Below are positions 1 to 9,999 of a stretch of DNA of 64,000 nucleotides, piece after piece (the first letter of the stretch is position 1; every line of letters begins with the position of its first letter). This stretch comes from Aeromonas hydrophila subsp. hydrophila ATCC 7966. Its GTDB lineage: Bacteria; Pseudomonadota; Gammaproteobacteria; Enterobacterales; Aeromonadaceae. A model generated the notes under the pieces. That model searched no databases. It was not told the origin of the DNA and saw only the letters and a list, made by a program, of their open reading frames with translations. A program made the position numbers and the translations under genes. The stretch is taken from assembly GCF_000014805.1 (NCBI RefSeq), contig NC_008570.1, positions 3,787,001-3,851,000 on the forward strand, in the 5' to 3' direction.

Positions 1-1923
1 TGAAACTGTCTGCCCGTCTTTCCCATTAGCATCATTAAGTCGCTTCACCAAAGAAGTTTTATCAAGTGATGCATTATTCGAAAATTTATTGCTGGCAAGC
101 ATCATTTCTTGAGTAGCCCCGAATACTGGACCATGAAACCCATAGATTGGCACGTTATTACCAAACGTTGAAAAAATATATCCCAATGCGCATGAATCTA
201 TTTCACTATCGTGCATAGAATAAGAAAAACAAACCCCATAAATTCGACCAAAAAACGAGTTATCATAAGAATTTTCAATTTTACCAGATATGAAACAACG
301 CATTACTTTACTATTTGATATTTCTCTAGCTACCGCACCACCTTCATCGCGCGATTTAAAATCTAGAATAAATGCAACATCACTAACTTTACAGTCATGA
401 ACTAGATTGGCAAGCTTAGGCGAATTTGAATACCCTGATACTATACACTGTGAAATATTGCATTTCTTTATATCTTTCTTGGCAAGACTACCTTTAATAT
501 TACAACCACTGATGTCACAATCATTTGCATTACCTAAAATCATCGATTGTTCCATTACGCAACTACTTATTTTACAACTGTTTGCCTGATTGGCCAATGA
601 AAATCCAGCTAAGTAAAGATTCTTAACAGAAGATGTTGACTGAAATGAATCAAAGAGTGACTCTGATTTTTCTCGACCAACAATAGAAAAACCGGCACCA
701 TCATAGTGCCCCTTAAAATCAATTGCAGTCCAGTTAGACACCGTAGATACATCGATATCTGCCATCTGCTTAAAATAATATCCTTGCAGCCCAACTTCTG
801 GATTCCTTAAACGCAATAGCTCATCGAGATTATTAATTAATATGGGATCATGTTCCCCCCCCCCCCCTTTTAAGCCTTTAAATCTACTTATAAAATGGAG
901 GTTTTCGATATTTTTAGTATATTTTATTGCAACATGAGTGTTGCTTGCATTAATATTGTTAGATTCTGCCACTTTAAGTTCATAAAGAATTTCGCTATAT
1001 TTTTTTAACGTATCAAAAATAAGCTTTTTCACCTCAACCATATTATCTTGAGAGCTCCATAAACAGTTACATAATAGTACTAGGTCCGATAGGTCGATCT
1101 CATCTCGATCGTTGGTCAATGCTGATATCTTTAGCAGCCGAATAACCTTGACTACACGCCTATCAGAGATCCCCTCTCTGCGATCCTCTTTAAATAACTC
1201 TTTATGTTTTTTCAAAATATCCAAAACCGCCCTCTGGATTAATTCCGGGGTCTTTACAATAGCAATCTTATTATCCAACTCAACTAATTCACCTAATGTC
1301 AATTTATTCAATTTTTCTAACTGCTCACCTTTTCTAACGGTAAATAACTTATGCAAATTATCTTCGCTCACATAATTAACAAAGCCGCGCAGTAAAAAGC
1401 GGTCATACAGTGCACTCAATTCTTCCTGCCCAGTAGGCAATTCGTTAGACGCTGCGATCAGGCTGCGTAGCGGCACCTTCTGCACTGCTGCCCCATTGTG
1501 ATAGATACGTTCGTTAAGAATGGTCAGCAAAGCATTAAGAATGGAGGAGCTGGCCTTAAATATCTCATCGAGAAACGCGACCTGCACCGATGGCAGATAC
1601 CCAGCCGTATTGCGCTCAAAACGATCCTCTTTCAGTTTGGAGATCGAGAGGGGGCCAAAGATCTCCTCGGGTGTTGAAAATTTGGTCAGCAGATATTCAA
1701 AATGACTGACCCCCTCTTTGTCATCATCCTTAAGCGCCTTGGCGACCTGACGAGAAATAAGGCTCTTTGCCGTTCCCGGTGGGCCCACCAGCAGTATGTT
1801 CTCTCCCGCCAATAACGAGAGCAAAGCAAGCTTCATCGCCTCGTCGCGCTCTACCAATCCTTCGTTAAGCTGTGCCAACAGAGTTGCCAGTTTTTGTTTG
1901 ATCTCGAGCATCTGCCGTTTCAT
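1..1923 (-). CDS. MoxR/RavA-type AAA+ ATPase with Cys-rich C-terminal extension (partial, runs off left edge)
   Basis: The frame is open from an upstream stop at 1942-1944 through base 1, giving 641 codons in the window. Residues 47-54 are a Walker A motif (GPPGTAKS), 115-120 Walker B (VAFLDE), about 157-163 sensor-like AASNELP, and 173-179 YDRFLLR, which together indicate a MoxR ATPase of the RavA kind, i.e. a chaperone-like remodelling ATPase. The AAA module and helical lid end near residue 345. A run of 13 G then encodes Gly353-356 and the frame continues into a different region with spaced short motifs such as CDISGCNIKG and CNISQCIVSG (about residues 440-520), which I infer to be a beta-helix-like repeat. 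Known RavA (about 500 aa) has no such region. The gene is clearly AT-richer than the rest of the window, suggesting transfer. The ATG at 1921-1923 is preceded by GGGAG at zero spacing, so a GTG at 1936-1938 or an ATG at 1909-1911 are alternative starts. Confidence 0.75.
   Translation of the reverse strand, partial: MKRQMLEIKQKLATLLAQLNEGLVERDEAMKLALLSLLAGENILLVGPPGTAKSLISRQVAKALKDDDKEGVSHFEYLLTKFSTPEEIFGPLSISKLKEDRFERNTAGYLPSVQVAFLDEIFKASSSILNALLTILNERIYHNGAAVQKVPLRSLIAASNELPTGQEELSALYDRFLLRGFVNYVSEDNLHKLFTVRKGEQLEKLNKLTLGELVELDNKIAIVKTPELIQRAVLDILKKHKELFKEDRREGISDRRVVKVIRLLKISALTNDRDEIDLSDLVLLCNCLWSSQDNMVEVKKLIFDTLKKYSEILYELKVAESNNINASNTHVAIKYTKNIENLHFISRFKGLKGGGGEHDPILINNLDELLRLRNPEVGLQGYYFKQMADIDVSTVSNWTAIDFKGHYDGAGFSIVGREKSESLFDSFQSTSSVKNLYLAGFSLANQANSCKISSCVMEQSMILGNANDCDISGCNIKGSLAKKDIKKCNISQCIVSGYSNSPKLANLVHDCKVSDVAFILDFKSRDEGGAVAREISNSKVMRCFISGKIENSYDNSFFGRIYGVCFSYSMHDSEIDSCALGYIFSTFGNNVPIYGFHGPVFGATQEMMLASNKFSNNASLDKTSLVKRLNDANGKDGQTVS
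855..867 (-). repeat. 13-G homopolymer tract inside the MoxR-like gene
   Basis: Thirteen C on the plus strand, so thirteen G in the coding strand. With 13 G the frame stays open into the C-terminal region. With 12 G the reading becomes N-M-I-P-Y then TAA; with 14 G it becomes G-T then TGA. Both would leave a protein of about 360 aa consisting of the AAA module alone. Confidence 0.85.
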
Positions 1924-2123
1924 CTCCCATTCAGTCACGCGTTAACCACACCACACGGTGGATTCAAATTAACCCCACCAACGCAATCTATCATGAACAT
2001 CGCCAATGAGCAGGACTTCCAGCATTGTTATGTGCTCTGTATCAAATGGAAAAACATATTTTTCAGTTAGATACTGTCCCGACTGTGCTGATTCAGCCAA
2101 CAACTGATTCATAATTGGTAAAA

Positions 2124-2156
2124 ACAAGAAGGGAGCCATGATGGCTCCCTTCTTGT
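2124..2156 (-). terminator. Rho-independent terminator of ansA
   Basis: A near-perfect 16-bp inverted repeat (ACAAGAAGGGAGCCAT and its complement) lies just past the ansA stop and is followed on the minus strand by a T-rich run. Confidence 0.9.
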
Positions 2157-2178
2157 TTATCCATACCTCACCTGAGCA

Positions 2179-3186
2179 TCAGGGAGTCAGCTCCCCGCGC
2201 AGGGACTGCTGCATCAGCTCGCGGATGCGCGGCGCCGGCAGATCCTGGCTCAGCAGGAAGTGCAGCTTGGTCAGCGCCGCCTCGGCGGTCATGTCGAAGC
2301 CCGAGATGACCCCGGCCCGGGACAGCGCATTGCCGGTGGCATAGCCGCCCATGTTGACCTTGCCGTGCAGGCACTGGCTCAGGTTGACGATGATGACGCC
2401 GCGGGCCGAGGCCTCGGAGAGCAGCGCCAGCATGGCCGGATTCTGCGGCGCATTGCCCACCCCGAAGGAGAGCAGGATCAGCGCCCGCACCGGCTGCTGC
2501 AGGATGTTGGCGATCACCTCGGCCGAGATGCCGGGGTAGAGGGTCACCACGCCGATGGGCTGGGGAGTGATGTCGTGCAGCACCAGCGGCCGCTCGGACG
2601 GCACCCCCAGTTCGCCCGCTTCCAGCGAGATGGCGATACCGGCATTGAGCAGCGGCGGGTAGTTGGGCGAATCGAAGGCGTGGAAGCCGTCGGCGTGCAC
2701 CTTCTTGCTGCGGTTGCCGCGATAGAGCTGGTTGTTGAAGAACAGCGTCACCTCGTGGATCGGGTAGTTGGCCGCGATGTAGAGGGCGTTGAGCAGGTTC
2801 TGCTGCCCGTCGGAGCGCAGCTCGGCGAGCGGGATCTGGGAGCCGGTGATGATCACCGGCTTGTGCAGATCCTCGAGCATGAAGGAGAGCGCCGAGGCAG
2901 TGAACGACATGGTGTCGGTGCCGTGCAGAATGACGAAACCGTCGTACTTGTCGTAGTTGCCTTTAATATCCTCAGCGATGCGCTGCCAGTCCGCCGGCGT
3001 CATGTCGGAAGAGTCGATGAGGGGCGCATATTCGTGAATATGGTAATCCGGCATCTCGGGGCGATGGAACTCGGGCATCCGCGCCAGACAGTCTTCCATG
3101 AAGCCCGCCATCGGCACATAACCGTGGTCGGAACGCTGCATCCCTATGGTGCCGCCTGTGTAGGCGATGTAGATGGACTTCTTCAC
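2179..3186 (-). CDS. ansA: Cytoplasmic L-asparaginase I (type I)
   Basis: 335 aa, the usual AnsA length. It hydrolyses L-asparagine to aspartate and ammonia in the cytoplasm. The N-terminal TGGTIGM motif (residues 10-16) carries the nucleophilic Thr region and HGTDTM (88-93) the second Thr and Asp of the active site. No signal peptide is present, which separates it from periplasmic AnsB. The start codon is GTG (3184-3186), preceded by GAGGAGAGGG. It is divergent from gltS across 514 bp and ends at a strong terminator. Confidence 0.95.
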   Translation of the reverse strand: MKKSIYIAYTGGTIGMQRSDHGYVPMAGFMEDCLARMPEFHRPEMPDYHIHEYAPLIDSSDMTPADWQRIAEDIKGNYDKYDGFVILHGTDTMSFTASALSFMLEDLHKPVIITGSQIPLAELRSDGQQNLLNALYIAANYPIHEVTLFFNNQLYRGNRSKKVHADGFHAFDSPNYPPLLNAGIAISLEAGELGVPSERPLVLHDITPQPIGVVTLYPGISAEVIANILQQPVRALILLSFGVGNAPQNPAMLALLSEASARGVIIVNLSQCLHGKVNMGGYATGNALSRAGVISGFDMTAEAALTKLHFLLSQDLPAPRIRELMQQSLRGELTP

Positions 3187-3700
3187 ACCCTCTCCTCTTT
3201 GATGGGCACAACACCCGCGAATCGTGGCTCACCCGGGGCGAAACGGCGGCATCGACAGCCTGCCGCATTCGCCATGGGCCAAAAGCCCGCCCATGATAGC
3301 GCGCCGGGCCGCCGGCTCACATCCCACCAGTGCCGTCCGGCGGGCCAAAAACCGCCGAATTATAGGGACTGGCGCCCCAAATGACAGCCGGGAAATGGCC
3401 TGCGGCCGGTATTAAACGGCGACTAACCCAATAGTGTTAAATGTCACAAGATACATCAAGAGTGACCATTTATCTGACAAATGTGGATATAAGTGGTGCT
3501 TTTTGCTACTATCCGCTCGATTTTTCATAAATCTCATCTGGAAGCCTGATCCGTTCAGGCCCGCACTGGTCCCATTTTTACGTGGGGCGGGGGCATGTCG
3601 CCCCTTCTTTGTTGGCACCTGAGCCACACTGTTTTTATCCCGGCTGAATCTGTGAGTCTGCATCAACGAAAGACACAGCCAATCAACATGGGAGTACTGA
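3187..3700. other. Divergent ansA/gltS intergenic region
   Basis: No supportable gene; ORFs here lack coding character. The gltS-proximal half is AT-richer and presumably holds the gltS promoter, but no convincing -35/-10 pair was found. A GGGGCG...CGCCCC hairpin at 3584-3604 followed by TTCTTT could be a weak attenuator before gltS. Confidence 0.4.
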
Positions 3701-4900
3701 ATGCTACAACTTGATTCCTACGCCACCCTGGTCGCAGCCACCCTGGTGTTGCTGCTCGGTCGTTTGCTGGTGACCCGAGTCGGGCTGCTGCGAACCTTCA
3801 ACATCCCCAAGCCGGTTGCCGGCGGCCTGGTGGTCGCCCTGGTGCTGCTGCTGCTGCGCTCCACCCTGCAGATGGAGCTGCAGTTCGATACCAGCCTGCA
3901 AACCCCGCTGATGCTGGCGTTCTTCGCCTCCATCGGTCTCTCCGCCGATCTCGCCAGCCTCAAGCGCGGCGGCAAGGCGGTGCTCACCTTCCTGCTGGTG
4001 GTCACCGGTCTGCTGCTGGTGCAAAACAGCCTGGGCGTGGGTCTGGCGACCCTGCTCGGTCTGGATCCCCACATGGGGCTGCTGGCCGGCTCCATCACCC
4101 TCTCCGGTGGCCACGGCACCGGGGCGGCCTGGGGCGCCACCTTCACCGAAAAATACGGGGTGCAATCCGCCGCCGAACTGGCCATCGCCTGTGCCACCTT
4201 CGGCCTGGTGCTGGGCGGCCTCATCGGCGGCCCGGTCGCCCGCTATCTGGTGAAGAAGGTGAAGGTACCCGGCGAGGAGCACAACCGGGATGACGCGCCG
4301 CAAGGCTTCGAGATGCCGGACATGGAGCGCCCGCTCACCACCTTCAGCCTGATCGAGACCCTGGCGCTGATCGCCATCAGCCTGAAGGGAGGCGAGATGC
4401 TCTCCGCCTACCTCAAGGGCGGCGCCTTCGAGCTGCCGGTCTTCGTCTGCGTGCTGTTCGTCGGCGTGCTGCTGCGCAACGTGCTGACCCTGCTGAACTG
4501 GCACGAGGTGAGCGACCGCGAAGTCTCCCTGCTCGGCAACGTCAGCCTGTCGCTGTTCCTGGCGATGGCGCTGATGAGCCTGCGACTGTGGGATCTGGCC
4601 AACCTGGCGCTGCCCATCTTCATCCTGCTGGCGGCCCAGACCGTGGCCATGGCGCTCTACGCCATCTTCGTCACCTTCCGGGTGATGGGCAGCAACTACG
4701 ATGCGGCCGTGCTGGCGGCAGGCCACTGTGGTTTTGGTCTGGGGGCCACCCCCACCGCCATTGCCAACATGCAGGCCATTACCCAGCGCTTCGGCCCCTC
4801 CCACCTGGCGTTTCTGGTGGTGCCCATGGTCGGCGCCTTCTTCATCGACATCATCAACGCCATGGTGATCAAGCTGTTCCTGGCACTGCCCTTCCTGTAA
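3701..4900 (+). CDS. gltS: Sodium/glutamate symporter GltS
   Basis: 399 aa hydrophobic inner-membrane protein, matching GltS length (about 400 aa), which imports L-glutamate with Na+. The N-terminus (LDSYATLVAATLVLLLGRLL), the FNIPKPVAGG segment near residue 32, the GGHGTGAAWG loop near 140, and GHCGFGLGATPTA near 343 are characteristic re-entrant-loop sequences of the two repeats of the family. The RBS GGAG lies 6 nt before the ATG. It is a single gene closed by a terminator. Confidence 0.95.
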   Translation: MLQLDSYATLVAATLVLLLGRLLVTRVGLLRTFNIPKPVAGGLVVALVLLLLRSTLQMELQFDTSLQTPLMLAFFASIGLSADLASLKRGGKAVLTFLLVVTGLLLVQNSLGVGLATLLGLDPHMGLLAGSITLSGGHGTGAAWGATFTEKYGVQSAAELAIACATFGLVLGGLIGGPVARYLVKKVKVPGEEHNRDDAPQGFEMPDMERPLTTFSLIETLALIAISLKGGEMLSAYLKGGAFELPVFVCVLFVGVLLRNVLTLLNWHEVSDREVSLLGNVSLSLFLAMALMSLRLWDLANLALPIFILLAAQTVAMALYAIFVTFRVMGSNYDAAVLAAGHCGFGLGATPTAIANMQAITQRFGPSHLAFLVVPMVGAFFIDIINAMVIKLFLALPFL

Positions 4901-4926
4901 TTCCTTTCCCGTCAGACGTCTATGAA

Positions 4927-4957
4927 CAGAGCCCACCCCTTGGTGGGCTCTGCCTTA
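4927..4957 (+). terminator. Rho-independent terminator of gltS
   Basis: Inverted repeat CAGAGCCCACC / GGTGGGCTCTG followed by CCTTATT, 26 bp after the gltS stop. Confidence 0.8.
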
Positions 4958-5020
4958 TTCTGCTCGCCAGCGGCGCTACGCCCCACCCTTCATGGCTGCC
5001 CGCGGCGAGACGCATAAACA

Positions 5021-5053
5021 AAAAGCCCCGCACTCGGCAGAGTACGGGGCTTT
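5021..5053 (-). terminator. Rho-independent terminator of the chemotaxis receptor gene
   Basis: AAAGCCCCG / CGGGGCTTT stem, followed on the minus strand by TTTTGTTT, 34 bp beyond the receptor stop. Confidence 0.8.
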
Positions 5054-5086
5054 GTCATGGCGGCCGTGCTCGCCGCGTTCAAACAC

Positions 5087-6961
5087 TTACAGGATAAAAG
5101 TCGAGACCTGCTGGTTCAGGTCGGTGGCCCGGCCCTTGAGGCTTTCGGCCTGATCCAGATCGCGCATGGCGGCGGCGGTGATCTCGTCACTCACATCCTT
5201 GATGGCGGTGGTGTTCTGGGTGATCTCGCCGGTCACCTGGGTCTGCTCCTCGGCGGCGGTGGCGATCTGACCCGCCATGTCGGAGATGAGCGACACCGCC
5301 TGGGTGATCTCTTCGAGCGCGGCGGCAGCGGCATCGGCGTCTTTCACGCTGTTGTCCGCCAGCCCCTGGCTGGTCTGCATCAGGCTCACCGCACGGGCCG
5401 TGGTCTGCTGCAGGGTCTCGATGGTGGACTGGATCTCCTGGGTGGAGTCCTGGGTACGGCGCGACAGCACCCGCACCTCGTCCGCCACCACCGCGAAACC
5501 GCGACCCTGTTCACCGGCGCGGGCCGCTTCGATCGCTGCGTTCAGCGCCAGCAGGTTGGTCTGCTCGGCGATGCCCTGAATGGTGGAGAGGATGCCGGAG
5601 ATAGCCTGGGCGTGGCGGCTCAGCTCGCCGATCACCTCGGTCGCCTGCCCCACTTCCTCGGCCAGACCGTTGATGGACTGACGGGTCTGGTTCACCAGCA
5701 TCTTGCCCTGCTCACTGCTCTGGGCGGATTGCTGGGCCGCGGCGGCGGTGTTCTCGGCGTTGCCGGCGATCTCCATGGTGGCGCTCGCCATCTCGGTGAC
5801 GGCGGTGGCGACCATGGTCACCTCCTGCTGCTGGCGCTGCAGCTCGTCCACGGCGGCCTGGTTGGTCACCAGACTGCGCTCGGCATCGGCGTTCAGCTCG
5901 TTGGCCAGCTTGCGGATATTGCCGATCAGCTGGTGCTGGCTGCCGACGAAGCGGTTGAAGCTGTTGGCCAGCTGACCCACTTCGTCGTTGGTGTCGATCT
6001 TGATGCGCTGGGTCAGATCGCCGTTACCGTCGGCAATGCGCGCCAGGGCCTGGGAGACCTTGCTGAGCGGGCCGAGCAGCATGCTGACCAGCCAGGAGAT
6101 GGCGAGGATACTGCCCACCAGCACCAGCAGGGCCAGGCCGAGCTGGGTCATCAGCAGGGAAGAGAGCGGCGCCTCCAGGGTCTCCTTGTCCAGCACCAGC
6201 ACCAGTTCCCAGTCGGTATCGGGGATGTCCACCGCCCACAGCAGCTTGTCACGCCCTTCGTTGTCGAAGTAGGCCGGCACCAGGCTGTTGCTGGTCTTGC
6301 TCTGCTCGATCAGGGCATTGGTCAGATCGTTGTCGATCTCGGTGGCCGGTTTCATCGCCTTGGCGGCGTCCTTGTAGGCGATGACGGTGCCATCCTTGTG
6401 CATCATGATGGCGAAACCGTCGGCCGGCAGCTTCATCTTGGTGACGTCTTCCACCAGCGAGGCGATGGAGAGGTCTCCGCCGACCACGCCGCCCTGAGCC
6501 GGCTGGGCCAGGGTCACCACCATGATGTTGTAGGCCACATCCAGATAGGGTTTGGTCACGATCAGGCCGCCCTTGCTCATGGCTTCCTGATACCAGCCGC
6601 GGGAGCGGGGATCGTAACCGTCGCGGTTGATGGAGGGATCGGAGTCGTTCATCTTGCCGCCGCTCTCGCCAAAGTAGGTGAGCTGGAAGCGGCCGGAGAC
6701 TTGCGCCTGTTGCAGGGCGTTGAGGGGTTCGGCACCGGCCTTGTTGCCGAGCGCCTGAATCACGTCGCGACGGGCCGCGAGCCAGTCACTGACACTGGCG
6801 GCCTGCTGGCTGCCGAGGCGTTGTACCTGTTCCTGACTGCCTTGCAGCAACAGGGACTTCTGGCTGGTATAGCTCTGCCAGGAGAGCAGCAGGATCACCA
6901 GCGACAGGGCGATCACCACCGACAACAGTATCTTCTGCTTGAGTGATAGGTTTTTCATCAT
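5087..6961 (-). CDS. Methyl-accepting chemotaxis protein (Cache sensor, HAMP, MA domain)
   Basis: 624 aa. TM1 lies at about residues 10-28, followed by a periplasmic sensor to about 270 with the [11 protein letters not shown] signature typical of double-Cache domains, TM2 at about 275-298, a HAMP linker, and a long cytoplasmic coiled coil. The signalling tip is intact ([21 protein letters not shown]). It controls CheA and the flagellar motor. No C-terminal NWxxF-type tether for CheR/CheB is visible. The ligand cannot be read from sequence, although this Cache type often binds amino or organic acids. Monocistronic. An ATG-ATG pair at the start leaves the exact first residue open. Confidence 0.93.
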   Translation of the reverse strand: MMKNLSLKQKILLSVVIALSLVILLLSWQSYTSQKSLLLQGSQEQVQRLGSQQAASVSDWLAARRDVIQALGNKAGAEPLNALQQAQVSGRFQLTYFGESGGKMNDSDPSINRDGYDPRSRGWYQEAMSKGGLIVTKPYLDVAYNIMVVTLAQPAQGGVVGGDLSIASLVEDVTKMKLPADGFAIMMHKDGTVIAYKDAAKAMKPATEIDNDLTNALIEQSKTSNSLVPAYFDNEGRDKLLWAVDIPDTDWELVLVLDKETLEAPLSSLLMTQLGLALLVLVGSILAISWLVSMLLGPLSKVSQALARIADGNGDLTQRIKIDTNDEVGQLANSFNRFVGSQHQLIGNIRKLANELNADAERSLVTNQAAVDELQRQQQEVTMVATAVTEMASATMEIAGNAENTAAAAQQSAQSSEQGKMLVNQTRQSINGLAEEVGQATEVIGELSRHAQAISGILSTIQGIAEQTNLLALNAAIEAARAGEQGRGFAVVADEVRVLSRRTQDSTQEIQSTIETLQQTTARAVSLMQTSQGLADNSVKDADAAAAALEEITQAVSLISDMAGQIATAAEEQTQVTGEITQNTTAIKDVSDEITAAAMRDLDQAESLKGRATDLNQQVSTFIL

Positions 6962-7211
6962 GCGTTCTTCTTATGAGGTCAGGAACAGGATTTCCCAAAA
7001 AGTGCACAGCACTGCGTAGTTATTAACGACCCGTCGGCGCAAAACTAAACCGGAAAATGGGCCGGCGGGCGATATTTTCCACCGAGTTGGGGAAAACTGC
7101 ACCAGAAATTGACTACGAGGCACGCACAAGGACAGCCGACCCTGTTTATTCCTTCCACAATTGGCTAGAATATCCCGTTTTTAAATCACATCGACCCCGA
7201 GAGTTTTCACG

Positions 7212-8310
7212 ATGTTTGAAGTCAATCCTGTATTAAACAAGCTTAAGGAGCTGTCTGAGAGGACCGAGCTGCTTAGGGGGTACCTTTGACTATGACGCCA
7301 AGAAAGAGCGTCTAGAAGAGGTCAACGCCGAGCTGGAACAGCCGGACGTCTGGAATGAACCCGAGCGCGCACAGGCGCTGGGCAAGGAGCGCGTGGCGCT
7401 GGAAAACGTGGTCGGCACCATCGACACCCTGACCCAGGGCGCTGACGACGTGGCCATGCTGGTCGAGCTGGCCGTGGAAGGTGAAGACGAAGACACCTTC
7501 AACGAAGCCGTGGCCGAAGCCGACGTGCTGGAAACCAAGCTGGTGGATCTCGAGTTCCGCCGCATGTTCTCCGGTCAGCACGATCCCTCCGACTGCTACA
7601 TCGACATCCAGTCCGGCTCCGGTGGTACCGAAGCGCAGGATTGGGCCAACATGGTCCTGCGCATGTACCTGCGCTGGGGCGATGCCCACGGCTACAAGCC
7701 AGAGCTGATCGAATGCTCCGAAGGCGACGTGGCCGGCATCAAGTCCGCCACCATCAAGTTCACCGGTGAGTATGCCTTCGGCTGGCTGCGTACCGAGACC
7801 GGCGTCCACCGCCTGGTGCGCAAATCCCCGTTCGATTCCGGTGGCCGTCGCCACACCTCGTTCTGCTCGGTGTTCGTCTACCCCGAGATCGACGATGACA
7901 TCGACATCGAGATCAACCCGGCCGACCTGCGTATCGACGTCTACCGTGCCTCCGGCGCCGGTGGTCAGCACGTCAACCGGACCGAATCCGCGGTACGTAT
8001 TACCCACATTCCTACTGGGGTCGTGGTACAGTGCCAGAACGATCGTTCCCAGCACAAAAACAAAGATCAGTGTATGAAGCAGCTGAAGGCCAAGCTCTAC
8101 GAGCTGGAAATTCAGAAGCAGAATGCCGAGAAGCAAGCCCTCGAAGAGACCAAGTCCGATATCGGCTGGGGCAGCCAGATCCGTTCCTATGTGCTGGATG
8201 ATGCGCGCATCAAGGATCTACGTACCGGCGTCGAAACCCGCAACACCCAGGCGGTACTCGACGGCGACTTGGACAAGTTTATCGAAGCTAGCCTGAAATC
8301 AGGCCTGTAA
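7212..8310 (+). CDS. prfB: Peptide chain release factor 2 (programmed +1 frameshift)
   Basis: The ATG at 7212 opens a 25-codon ORF ([10 protein letters not shown]...) ending at TGA 7287-7289. The remaining 340 codons are in the +1 frame from GAC at 7288, giving 365 aa, the same as E. coli RF2. The protein terminates translation at UGA and UAA. The GGQ loop ([13 protein letters not shown]) and the SPF-type anticodon-mimic tripeptide in [13 protein letters not shown] are present. lysS follows 24 bp downstream, the usual prfB-lysS arrangement. A single-frame call would miss the N-terminus. Confidence 0.97.
7275..7290 (+). promoter_or_regulatory. prfB autoregulatory frameshift site
   Basis: Internal Shine-Dalgarno-like AGGGGG (7275-7280), then TAC, slippery CTT (7284-7286), in-frame TGA (7287-7289) and C at 7290. 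This is the classical RF2 arrangement in which low RF2 favours +1 slippage. Confidence 0.96.
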
Positions 8311-8334
8311 AAAAACAGAACAGCAGGAATCACC

Positions 8335-9870
8335 ATGTCTGAACAAACCACTACTCCGGAAGTCGACCAAACTCTCGATCTGAACAACGAGATGCAGGAG
8401 CGTCGTTCCAAGCTGGCCGCCTTGCGCGCCCAGGGCAACCCCTTCCCCAACGACTTCCGTCGTGACAGCCTTTCCGGCGATCTGCACGCCGAGTTTGGTG
8501 ACAAGAGCGCCGACGAACTGGCCGCACTGGGTAAACGGGTGAAGATTGCCGGTCGCATCATGACCCGCCGGATCATGGGCAAGGCATCTTTCGCCACCCT
8601 GCAGGACATGGCTGGCAAGATCCAGGTCTACGTCACCCGTGACGACCTGCCGGAAGGCTTCTACAACGAGCAGTTCAAGAAGTGGGATCTGGGCGACATC
8701 GTGGGTGTCGAAGGTACCCTGTTCCGCACCAACACAGGCGAACTCTCCGTTCATGTCTCCGACATTCGCCTGCTGACCAAGGCCCTGCGCCCGCTGCCCG
8801 AGAAGCACAAAGGTCTGACCGACCAGGAAGCCCGCTGCCGTCAGCGTTACCTGGATCTGATCGCCAACGAAGAGTCCCGCAAGACTTTCGTGACCCGTAC
8901 CAAGGTCGTGGCCGGTATCCGCAAGTTCCTGAACGACAAGCGCTTCATGGAAGTGGAAACCCCCATGATGCAGGTCATCCCGGGTGGCGCCTCTGCCCGT
9001 CCGTTCATCACTCACCACAATGCGCTGGACATCGACATGTACCTGCGTATCGCTCCGGAACTCTATCTGAAGCGTCTGGTGGTCGGTGGTTTCGAGCGTG
9101 TGTACGAGATCAACCGCAACTTCCGTAACGAAGGTATCTCCGTTCGCCATAACCCCGAGTTCACCATGCTCGAGTTCTATATGGCTTACGCCGACTACAT
9201 CGATCTGATGGATCTCACCGAAGAGATGCTGCGCACCCTGGCGCAGGATATCCTGGGCGACACCAAGATCCGTTACGCCAAAGAGGGCGAAGAGGGTCTG
9301 ACCATCGATTTCGGTCAGCCGTTCCAGCGCCTCTCCATGGTTGACTCCATCCTGAAGTACAACCCGGATGTGACCCGTGACGATCTGGCGACCCTGGAGA
9401 AGGCCACCGCCGTCGCCAAGCGCCTGCACATCGAGCTGATGAAGAGCTGGGAACTGGGCCACGTGATCACCGCGATCTTCGAAGAGACCGTGGAGCACAT
9501 GCTGCTGCAACCGACCTTCATTACCGAGTACCCGGCCGCCGTTTCTCCGCTGGCCCGTCGCAACGACCAGAACCCGGACGTCACCGACCGCTTCGAATTC
9601 TTCATCGGCGGCCGCGAGCTGGCCAACGGCTTCTCCGAGCTGAACGATGCGGAAGATCAGGCCGAGCGCTTCCAGGCTCAGGTTGACCAGAAAGCCGCAG
9701 GCGATGACGAAGCCATGTTCTACGACGCCGACTTCGTGACCGCACTGGAACACGGTCTGCCACCGACTGCCGGTCAGGGTATCGGTATCGACCGTCTGGT
9801 GATGCTGTTCACCAACAGCCACACCATCCGCGACGTCATCCTGTTCCCGGCTCTGCGTCCACAAAAGTAA
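8335..9870 (+). CDS. lysS: Lysyl-tRNA synthetase, class II
   Basis: 511 aa, close to E. coli LysS (505). It charges tRNA-Lys with lysine using ATP. The N-terminal OB-fold anticodon-binding domain covers about 60-150. Class II motif 2 is in [25 protein letters not shown] (named here by its FRNEGIS core) and motif 3 in [11 protein letters not shown] near the C-terminus. Starts with AGGAAT before ATG and is probably co-transcribed with prfB. Confidence 0.97.
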   Translation: MSEQTTTPEVDQTLDLNNEMQERRSKLAALRAQGNPFPNDFRRDSLSGDLHAEFGDKSADELAALGKRVKIAGRIMTRRIMGKASFATLQDMAGKIQVYVTRDDLPEGFYNEQFKKWDLGDIVGVEGTLFRTNTGELSVHVSDIRLLTKALRPLPEKHKGLTDQEARCRQRYLDLIANEESRKTFVTRTKVVAGIRKFLNDKRFMEVETPMMQVIPGGASARPFITHHNALDIDMYLRIAPELYLKRLVVGGFERVYEINRNFRNEGISVRHNPEFTMLEFYMAYADYIDLMDLTEEMLRTLAQDILGDTKIRYAKEGEEGLTIDFGQPFQRLSMVDSILKYNPDVTRDDLATLEKATAVAKRLHIELMKSWELGHVITAIFEETVEHMLLQPTFITEYPAAVSPLARRNDQNPDVTDRFEFFIGGRELANGFSELNDAEDQAERFQAQVDQKAAGDDEAMFYDADFVTALEHGLPPTAGQGIGIDRLVMLFTNSHTIRDVILFPALRPQK

Positions 9871-9918
9871 GAGCCGCAGAAACAGGGCCGCAGCAAAACG
9901 CTGCCGTCCATGGCAATC

Positions 9919-9948
9919 AAAACGCCCCGCAATTGCGGGGCGTTTTTT
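9919..9948 (+). terminator. Rho-independent terminator of prfB-lysS
   Basis: AACGCCCCGCAA / TTGCGGGGCGTT stem followed by TTTT. Confidence 0.92.
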
Positions 9949-9999
9949 ATGGCAGGCACAAACCGCTGACGAACCTTCAATACACCGCCAGCTTGCCGC

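Noticed and set aside
3584..3610. Hairpin upstream of gltS as a riboswitch or attenuator
   Set aside because: Only a six-base-pair stem and an imperfect T run; too weak to call as a feature of its own.
3704..4936. 410-codon minus-strand ORF opposite gltS
   Set aside because: Gln/His/Gly-rich shadow; GltS motifs are on the plus strand.
5057..6946. Long plus-strand ORF opposite the chemotaxis receptor
   Set aside because: Low-complexity Gly/His/Leu-rich translation typical of antisense frames in high-GC genes; the receptor on the other strand is unambiguous.
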